Assembly: GCA_003695505.1 (NCBI GenBank)
Contig: RFIY01000120.1
Coordinates: 1 to 6,130 of the forward strand
Direction: 5' to 3'
From: Candidatus Dadabacteria bacterium
GTDB taxonomy: Bacteria > J088
DNA length: 6,130 nucleotides
A program made the position numbers and the translations under genes. Below the pieces are notes generated by a model that was not told where the DNA came from, made no database searches, and worked only from the letters and a program-made list of their open reading frames with translations. Shown here piece by piece: positions 1-5,305 of this stretch (positions within the stretch are counted from its first letter, which is position 1; every line of letters begins with the position of its first letter).

Positions 1-1017
<1,017 letters not shown>

Positions 1018-1026
1018 GATGTCTTT

Positions 1027-1032
1027 CTCCTT
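1027..1032 (-). promoter_or_regulatory. Ribosome binding site of dnaK
   Basis: On the minus strand this reads AAGGAG, followed by nine bases and the dnaK ATG. It settles the start codon. It lies four bases downstream (in mRNA sense) of a short hairpin and is not itself paired in that hairpin. Confidence 0.85.
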
Positions 1033-1036
1033 CGTT

Positions 1037-1052
1037 GTGAAAATCTGTTCAC
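1037..1052 (-). other. Short hairpin in dnaK 5' leader (second of two)
   Basis: GTGAA (1037-1041) and TTCAC (1048-1052) form a perfect 5-bp inverted repeat with a 6-base loop. It lies inside the predicted dnaK leader and ends four bases before the ribosome binding site. Only two bases separate it from the stronger hairpin at 1055-1071, so the two could stack. The structure is visible in the sequence; any regulatory role is inference, and a 5-bp repeat could be chance. Confidence 0.45.
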
Positions 1053-1054
1053 GT

Positions 1055-1071
1055 GGACCCGCTCCGGGTCC
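1055..1071 (-). other. Strong GC-rich hairpin in dnaK 5' leader (first of two)
   Basis: GGACCCG (1055-1061) and CGGGTCC (1065-1071) are perfect reverse complements around a 3-base loop. This gives a very stable 7-bp stem in the dnaK leader RNA, 38 bases before the start codon. No T run follows in the dnaK direction, so it is not a standard intrinsic terminator. It could stabilise the mRNA 5' end or affect translation of a stress gene; both are inference. Confidence 0.6.
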
Positions 1072-1094
1072 GGTTGTTTTTCTGCTGTGACACC

Positions 1095-1122
1095 ATCATA
1101 AGCACCACCATGGGCGTGTCAA
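1095..1122 (-). promoter_or_regulatory. Sigma70-like promoter for dnaK
   Basis: On the minus strand a perfect -35 TTGACA (1117-1122) is followed by a 16-base spacer and the -10 TATGAT (1095-1100, five of six consensus bases). Transcription would start near 1088, giving a leader of about 70 bases that contains both hairpins and the ribosome binding site. No CIRCE repeat (TTAGCACTC/GAGTGCTAA) is seen in the region. The -10 resembles housekeeping sites, not the CCCATNT type of sigma32, so heat-shock control is not evident from this site. Confidence 0.75.
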
Positions 1123-1210
1123 GAGGCCGCGCACAGATTTCGCATCCGCATCGGACGGGCCTTGCACAGCCGCCAGCCACCCGCACCAGCGGGAAACGGC
1201 GTTTGCACAT

Positions 1211-1239
1211 TGGAAGATTCCGCGTACATGTGCTAAAGT
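1211..1239 (+). promoter_or_regulatory. Weak candidate promoter for the exbB-like gene
   Basis: An extended -10 of the TGnTAnnnT type, TGCTAAAGT (1231-1239; hexamer TAAAGT matches four of six), has a poor -35, TGGAAG (1211-1216), 17 bases upstream. It would give a leader of roughly 80 bases. It is the best site I found in this stretch, but the match is weak, and an alternative TTGCAC (1203-1208) with TACATG (1225-1230) overlaps it. Confidence 0.3.
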
Positions 1240-1315
1240 GGCACGTTAAATCCGGTACGGGTCAGATCGCGGCCTGTTTCTGGTTCTACACTGCAAAGCG
1301 TTTTGAAACTGCTTC

Positions 1316-1323
1316 AAGGAGAG
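1316..1323 (+). promoter_or_regulatory. Ribosome binding site supporting the GTG start of the exbB-like gene
   Basis: AAGGAGAG ends four bases before the GTG at 1328, with the AGGAG core six bases away. The first in-frame ATG (at 1415) would remove the signal-like N-terminus and has no such site, so the GTG is preferred. Confidence 0.75.
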
Positions 1324-1327
1324 ACTT

Positions 1328-2038
1328 GTGTACGCAGGAAATCTGGTTCGCCTGACGGTCCTGGCCGTTGCCACGTTGCTGCTCGCCCCCGCGGACGCAC
1401 TGGCCTTCGACTTCATGAAGACGATGAACGATGGTGGCCCGTTCATGTGGGCGATTCTCGTGACGTTTGCGTTTGGCATAGTCATCATCGTCGAACGTAC
1501 CATTGCCCTAAATCTCAAGCTGCACGTCAAGCCAGAGCCGTTCTTCGACGAAATCCGGCAAAACGTTCTGAAGGGCAATATCAAGGGCGCGATCGAAGTG
1601 TGTGAACGCAAACCGGATGCAGCACTGTCGCACGTTCTCAAGGCGGCACTGCTCAAGGCGGACCAGCCCGAACGGGTCATTCAGGACGCGGTGGATGAAG
1701 CCGACCTCGAGGTGTTGCCGAAACTGCAGGCGCGCACACCGTATCTGAACATGATCGCGAACGTCTCGACTCTGATGGGGCTGCTTGGCACCATTCTCGG
1801 TCTGATCGCGGCCTTCGCCGGACTGGCGCACGCAGACCCGAGCCAGAAGCAGGCCGTACTGGCATCTGGTATCGCGATCGCGATGAACACGACAGCGTTC
1901 GGCCTGATTGCCGCGATTCCGTGCATGATCGCGCACGCGCTGCTGATGGGACGCACGAATTCGGTTGTCCAGAAGGTCGACGAATATGCGGTCAAGCTGA
2001 TCAACCTGCTGATCGGACTGCAAAAGAAAGCGGCCTGA
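1328..2038 (+). CDS. exbB: MotA/TolQ/ExbB family proton-channel protein (ExbB-like)
   Basis: The 236-residue protein matches the ExbB/TolQ inner-membrane family, whose pentamer with ExbD/TolR converts proton flow into energy for TonB-dependent uptake or Tol-Pal envelope work. The family pattern is clear: a first membrane helix at about 38-56 (GGPFMWAILVTFAFGIVIIVER), a cytoplasmic helical stretch (about 58-138), a second helix at 141-166 with the typical ANVSTLMGLLGTILGLI, and a third at 181-206 with GIAIAMNTTAFGLIAAIPC. The first 26 residues look like a cleavable signal peptide ending in ADALA before FDF, as in some ExbB proteins with a leader. The start is GTG at 1328, chosen because AAGGAGAG (1316-1323) sits just upstream. 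Assignment to ExbB rather than TolQ is tentative. No ExbD/TolR, TonB or Pal gene follows; a strong terminator ends the unit, so the partner must be elsewhere. Confidence 0.88.
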   Translation: MYAGNLVRLTVLAVATLLLAPADALAFDFMKTMNDGGPFMWAILVTFAFGIVIIVERTIALNLKLHVKPEPFFDEIRQNVLKGNIKGAIEVCERKPDAALSHVLKAALLKADQPERVIQDAVDEADLEVLPKLQARTPYLNMIANVSTLMGLLGTILGLIAAFAGLAHADPSQKQAVLASGIAIAMNTTAFGLIAAIPCMIAHALLMGRTNSVVQKVDEYAVKLINLLIGLQKKAA

Positions 2039-2068
2039 TCGCTTCAGCATCCAGACTCCGAATGAAAC

Positions 2069-2100
2069 AAAAAAAGGCGCCCCTCGCGGGCGCCTTTTTT
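2069..2100. terminator. Bidirectional intrinsic terminator
   Basis: GGCGCCC (2076-2082) and GGGCGCC (2088-2094) form a perfect 7-bp GC-rich stem with a 5-base loop. Seven A residues (2069-2075) flank one side and six T residues (2095-2100) the other. It can end the exbB-like transcript on the plus strand and the convergent TatT-like transcript on the minus strand, whose stop codon is only 24 bases away. Confidence 0.93.
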
Positions 2101-2123
2101 CGTTCAGGTGTTTGCCCCACCAA

Positions 2124-3017
2124 TTATGCGGGCAATGCGCGCGCCGGCTCCAGCAACGGATCCCACAGATAGCGCTCGTACGTTCCATCCTGAATGCGTT
2201 TTGACAGTGTCGCGGCATCTCCGAGCGTTGACTCCAGCACATACGCCGTTGCGCCGTTTTCGGGCGTCACGGCCGCCTCGATCTCCGCAAGCACCGATAA
2301 CGCGCCGTCAGGATCCCCCTGCAGGTACATCGTTTCGGCAAGAAAGAGGTGCCAGATCGCGAAGACATGGGCCTGCCGTGGACGCAGCTCCTCAAGCATG
2401 TCGCGCGCGCGGCCGAGGTTCCCAATGCTGACCGGGAATGGTGGTAACTTCGCATAGGCCTTCGCCAGAATCAGTTTCGGCAGCCCGTAGAAATAACCGG
2501 CGTCAATCGCCGTGGCCTTTTCCAGCATGGTGCGCATCCGGCTGACCTGATTGAGCGCATCGATCACCCCGACGCTGAGGATTTCGGTGCCGACATGGAT
2601 GGCCGCCCACTGATATCCTGCGACATGCGATGGATGATCCGCAGCCAGCTTCTGGGCCATCTTCTGGCCAATCCTTGCAACGCTGACCCGGTCTTTACGC
2701 GCAATCATCGTGCGCCACCAGGGAAAAACATAGACCACCGCCCATTCGCCGTATTCCCTGCGTCCACTGCGCGTATAGGCTTCCCACAATCGCGACACCA
2801 GGTGCTTGCCACCGGCTGCGTCGAAAAGGTACGGCCTGAGCACGGCGAAATTCTCGATATCCCCAAATGGATCCAGCCGGTCAAGCGGCGGCTCCGCCGC
2901 GCTGCCCCACACACGCTCGCCAACGGCCGCCGCAGCAACGGCCGCCCCGCACAGAACGGTACGGCGGCGCAAGCGCGTCGTCGGCACGACGACCGCTGGC
3001 TCGGTTTCGGGCTTCAT
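2124..3017 (-). CDS. Exported TPR-like protein resembling TRAP-associated TatT family
   Basis: This 297-residue protein has a probable export signal: basic RLRRR (15-19), a hydrophobic run TVLCGAAVAAAAVG (20-33) and small residues near GSAAE (38-42) for cleavage. The arginine pair fits a twin-arginine leader, though the motif is not canonical; Sec export is possible. The mature part is helical. Residues about 145-240 resemble the TatT (TRAP transporter T-component) family: AIDAGYFYGLPKLILAKAYAKLP, then a Gly-rich turn with SIGNLGRARDMLEEL, and HLFLAETMYLQGDPDGALSVL, which has a TPR-like pattern. TatT proteins are periplasmic and thought to assist TRAP uptake systems, but no TRAP dctP/Q/M genes are visible. 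I chose ATG 3015-3017; a GTG at 3033-3035 would add six residues. Neither has a ribosome binding site. The gene lies between two strong terminators and seems monocistronic. Confidence 0.7.
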   Translation of the reverse strand: MKPETEPAVVVPTTRLRRRTVLCGAAVAAAAVGERVWGSAAEPPLDRLDPFGDIENFAVLRPYLFDAAGGKHLVSRLWEAYTRSGRREYGEWAVVYVFPWWRTMIARKDRVSVARIGQKMAQKLAADHPSHVAGYQWAAIHVGTEILSVGVIDALNQVSRMRTMLEKATAIDAGYFYGLPKLILAKAYAKLPPFPVSIGNLGRARDMLEELRPRQAHVFAIWHLFLAETMYLQGDPDGALSVLAEIEAAVTPENGATAYVLESTLGDAATLSKRIQDGTYERYLWDPLLEPARALPA

Positions 3018-3025
3018 GGCAAACC

Positions 3026-3053
3026 AGTCTAGCACGAATCAGGCATCAGGCAA
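3026..3053 (-). promoter_or_regulatory. Candidate promoter of the TatT-like gene, implying a leaderless mRNA
   Basis: On the minus strand TTGCCT (3048-3053) is followed 16 bases later by an extended -10, TGCTAGACT (hexamer 3026-3031). Only eight bases separate the -10 from the A of the ATG at 3017, so transcription would start at or within a few bases of the start codon. That agrees with the absence of a Shine-Dalgarno sequence. The match is moderate and the start site unproven. Confidence 0.4.
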
Positions 3054-3092
3054 TCTGCAATATCCGGCTCCCGAATGGTCACGACGGACTTG

Positions 3093-3104
3093 CGGAATAT
3101 TCCG
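3093..3104. promoter_or_regulatory. Perfect 12-bp palindrome, possible operator
   Basis: CGGAATATTCCG is a perfect palindrome in the 125-bp gap upstream of the TatT-like gene, about 75-85 bases before its predicted transcription start and downstream of the lipoprotein terminator. Its symmetry would suit a dimeric regulator, but no known operator consensus was recognised, and a palindrome of this length may be chance. Confidence 0.3.
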
Positions 3105-3142
3105 TGTCCTCGCCTGTGCGGCGATCCTTTGGCAGAGCCGAC

Positions 3143-3176
3143 AAAAAACGGGGCTGGTTCCACCGAACCAGCCCCG
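3143..3176 (-). terminator. Intrinsic terminator of the lipoprotein gene
   Basis: CGGGGCTGGTTC (3149-3160) and GAACCAGCCCCG (3165-3176) form a perfect 12-bp stem with a 4-base loop. A run of six A residues (3143-3148) reads as a T run after the stem on the minus strand. It begins about 30 bases after the lipoprotein stop codon and separates that gene from the TatT-like gene. Confidence 0.95.
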
Positions 3177-3205
3177 CATCTCATCACTGCAATTTTTCCG
3201 TTGCG

Positions 3206-4189
3206 TTACGGCGTCCCCGTGGTTTCGCTCGCGGCTTCGCAGATATCGCCAGAGTACAGGTCTGAACAGGCGACCGTCTCTTCGTATCCAGGACCCGAAA
3301 CCGTTACAGTCGACGTGCCGAAGCTGTAGCTGACGCCGTTGATCTTGAGCGTGCCGTCGGAATATCCGCATCCAGCCCCTGACAGATCAAACAGAAGCGG
3401 CTCAACGGTATCGAACGCATATACCCCGCTGGCACAGGGTTCGCGATCATCCTGGAGCTCCAGTCCTCCATCAATCGTGATTTTGTACTGAATCGCGCCC
3501 GCGAGACTGTCGTCGAACCCGCTCAGGTCCTCCTCGGTCACATTCGTCGTATCCAGTGACGAGACCGCGTCGTCCAGCGCAGTCGTATCGACCTTGCCGT
3601 CCCAGGTCGTTTCGAGATCAGCAACTTCGCTGGAAATCATGTTATTGTCCGCGTCAAAATCCTGGAAGGTGCCACGAATGCTCATGGTCATCTTGACCTG
3701 ATAATTCGAGCCGCCGGGATCCCCGTTCGTTTCGACGCGAATCTTGACCGTACCATCGCTGAGTGTCGTCGTGCCGTCTCCGTTCGACTCACGACAGCCG
3801 TCAGCGCGAAGGGTTGCACTACCCCCACCTGAACTCGCCGTTGAATCACCGGAAATCGTCAGCGTGCCCCCAAGTTCACAGTCAATCGTATAAGAATTCC
3901 CGCCCCCAGAAATCCCGGGTAACGAAATATCCTGCTGAACCGCCAGCGAATTGGCGAGGCCAACACCTTTCGCGGCGAAGGCATTGCCAGCATCCGTCTT
4001 GAGCGAAATCGGCGAAAACGCCGTAAAATCGCCCATCACCGACAACGCATCGAGGGCCGCCGCCAGTTCCTGCTTCGCCGCGACGGGCGTCGTCGGCGTG
4101 ACCGCCTGCGACAGTTTGACCAACAGTTCCTCACCGCAGCCTGCCGTACCCAGCAGCAGCGCCGCGCCAACCATCCAGAATCGCTTCAT
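3206..4189 (-). CDS. Putative lipoprotein of unknown family with EF-hand-like loop
   Basis: I do not recognise the family. The 327-residue protein begins with a lipoprotein signal, MKRFWMVGAALLLGTAGC, with the likely lipidated Cys18 after TAG (Thr at -3 is less usual than Leu). The ATG at 4187-4189 is chosen because GGGAGGG (4196-4202) lies six bases upstream; a longer reading frame from 4240 would bury the signal. The mature part has a short helical N-terminus (about 20-55) and is then rich in Thr, Ser, Gly and Asp with alternating patterns suggesting beta structure. Six further cysteines (104, 132, 252, 274, 308, 317) could make three disulfides in the periplasm or on the surface. Residues 177-188 read D-F-D-A-D-N-N-M-I-S-S-E, close to an EF-hand calcium loop. 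Own promoter candidate upstream and strong terminator downstream point to a single-gene unit. Confidence 0.85.
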   Translation of the reverse strand: MKRFWMVGAALLLGTAGCGEELLVKLSQAVTPTTPVAAKQELAAALDALSVMGDFTAFSPISLKTDAGNAFAAKGVGLANSLAVQQDISLPGISGGGNSYTIDCELGGTLTISGDSTASSGGGSATLRADGCRESNGDGTTTLSDGTVKIRVETNGDPGGSNYQVKMTMSIRGTFQDFDADNNMISSEVADLETTWDGKVDTTALDDAVSSLDTTNVTEEDLSGFDDSLAGAIQYKITIDGGLELQDDREPCASGVYAFDTVEPLLFDLSGAGCGYSDGTLKINGVSYSFGTSTVTVSGPGYEETVACSDLYSGDICEAASETTGTP

Positions 4190-4195
4190 CTTGAA

Positions 4196-4202
4196 CCCTC
4201 CC
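4196..4202 (-). promoter_or_regulatory. Ribosome binding site fixing the lipoprotein start
   Basis: On the minus strand this is GGGAGGG, six bases before the ATG at 4187-4189. It supports that start over the upstream in-frame start at 4240, and the resulting protein begins directly with a well-formed lipoprotein signal. Confidence 0.8.
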
Positions 4203-4276
4203 ATACGTTTGTGCCAATCACCCCCGGTCTCGCAAACCATTCACGAGCCAGGGTCACAGCCTGTCTGTACCCACAT

Positions 4277-4304
4277 GCTATACCGCTCGTTTGATTGTTG
4301 ACAA
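4277..4304 (-). promoter_or_regulatory. Candidate sigma70-like promoter of the lipoprotein gene
   Basis: On the minus strand TTGTCA (4299-4304) is followed by a 16-base spacer and TATAGC (4277-4282), in the gap after the transketolase stop codon. Transcription would start about 80 bases before the lipoprotein ATG. No terminator is visible between the transketolase gene and this promoter, so some read-through may also reach the lipoprotein gene. Confidence 0.5.
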
Positions 4305-4312
4305 GTCGGAGG

Positions 4313-5182
4313 TCAACCAATCGCAGCCCGGGCTGCTTCGAGCTCTGCAATGGCCTGTTCGCATTGATCTTCGCTTGGCGGCGAGCCGTGCCACTTGGGG
4401 TTGTCCTCCATGAACGATACGCCCTTCCCGAGGATGGTCCGAAACAGGATCATCCGGGGCGCGTCGCCATCGGTCTCGACCGCCCAACGAAACGCATCAT
4501 CAATCGCCATCAGATCGTGTCCATCCGCATCCCGCACGAGCCAGCCGAATGCCTTGAATTTTTCGTGCAGGTCGCCCAGTGACATCACATCGTCCGTATG
4601 CCCGTCGATCTGAATGCGGTTGTAGTCGACAAAGGCAATGAGCTTGCGCAGCCTGTAGTGGGCGGCGCTCATCGCGGCCTCCCATGTCATGCCTTCCTGG
4701 CATTCGCCGTCGCTCATCGCGACCCAGGTCAACCAGTCCGGCTCGCCGTCGAGACGATTCGCCAGCGCCGTACCGACCCCGAAACTGAGTCCCTGCCCGA
4801 GTGACCCACCAGCGTTTTCGATCCAGGGAAAGTAGAGGGGGCTGGGATGCCCCTGCAACCGGCTACCCAGGCGGCGAAACGTATCGAGTTCCTCGACTTC
4901 AATTGCACCCATGCGCGCTATGACGCTGTAAGCAACGGCGCAGACGTGGGCGTTGGAGAGGATGAATCGGTCACGGTCTGGCTTGTTCGGTTCGGGATAG
5001 AAACGCAGATAACGGCGGAACAGAACGGCGTAGATATCCGCCAGCCCCAGAGGGCCACCGGGGTGACCGGACGCGGCCTTCGTCACCATGCGAACGATGT
5101 CCTGCCGGATCGTGTTGGCCAGCAGAGCCAGTTCGCGCGTGCTGTCCGGCGTAAGGGGTTCCGGCAGCGATCGTTCACTCAT
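4313..5182 (-). CDS. Transketolase, N-terminal (ThDP-binding) subunit
   Basis: This 289-residue protein corresponds to the pyrophosphate-binding half of transketolase, which moves two-carbon units between sugar phosphates using thiamine diphosphate and a divalent metal. Visible motifs: SGHPGG (38-43), SNAH with His79, QGHP with His112, GGSLGQGLS (125-133), the metal/ThDP motif SDGECQEG (157-164) with Asn188 in VDYNRIQIDG, and LGKGVSFMED...WHG with His265. Full transketolases are about 620-680 residues. Many bacteria split the enzyme into two subunits of about 280 and 310 residues, and this length and C-terminus fit the first. The second subunit, which supplies the catalytic glutamate near the aminopyrimidine ring, is absent on both sides. 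First Gly of GDG is Ser here, a variant I recall in some split transketolases. Start ATG 5180-5182 is preferred (AGGA 11 bases upstream); ATG 5192-5194 in frame is possible. Confidence 0.9.
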   Translation of the reverse strand: MSERSLPEPLTPDSTRELALLANTIRQDIVRMVTKAASGHPGGPLGLADIYAVLFRRYLRFYPEPNKPDRDRFILSNAHVCAVAYSVIARMGAIEVEELDTFRRLGSRLQGHPSPLYFPWIENAGGSLGQGLSFGVGTALANRLDGEPDWLTWVAMSDGECQEGMTWEAAMSAAHYRLRKLIAFVDYNRIQIDGHTDDVMSLGDLHEKFKAFGWLVRDADGHDLMAIDDAFRWAVETDGDAPRMILFRTILGKGVSFMEDNPKWHGSPPSEDQCEQAIAELEAARAAIG

Positions 5183-5305
5183 GGAATGACTCATCCTGTC
5201 TTTGTATGTATGACCTGAAATCGCGAAGGCGAAGCATCCGGTTCGCCAATGCCAACCGGAGCGCAATCGTTACGCATGTAAGATACCACTGCCCGACTTC
5301 CCGGC

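Noticed and set aside
1229-1246. GTGC/GCAC repeat and TGGCACG, considered as an operator or a sigma54 -24 element
   Set aside because: The repeat is too short and imperfect, and the required TTGC-type -12 element is absent at the right distance.
1018-1327. CIRCE or sigma32-type heat-shock element upstream of dnaK
   Set aside because: Neither TTAGCACTC/GAGTGCTAA nor a properly spaced CCCATNT element was found; the site at 1095-1122 is a sigma70-like promoter.
1508-2242. Long open frame of 244 codons on the minus strand, antisense to the exbB-like gene
   Set aside because: It crosses the strong terminator at 2069-2100 and overlaps the end of the TatT-like gene; its Arg/Gln/His-rich translation is typical of a shadow frame.
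4323-4336. Perfect 14-bp palindrome GCAGCCCGGGCTGC near the transketolase stop codon
   Set aside because: It lies inside the coding sequence of the Ala/Arg-rich C-terminus, has no T run after it on either strand, and is easily made by GC-rich codons, so it is not called as a terminator or operator.
5238-5259. Inverted repeat CCGGTT/AACCGG between the cNMP and transketolase genes, considered as a terminator
   Set aside because: The stem is only 6 bp with a 10-base loop and no T run follows on the minus strand.
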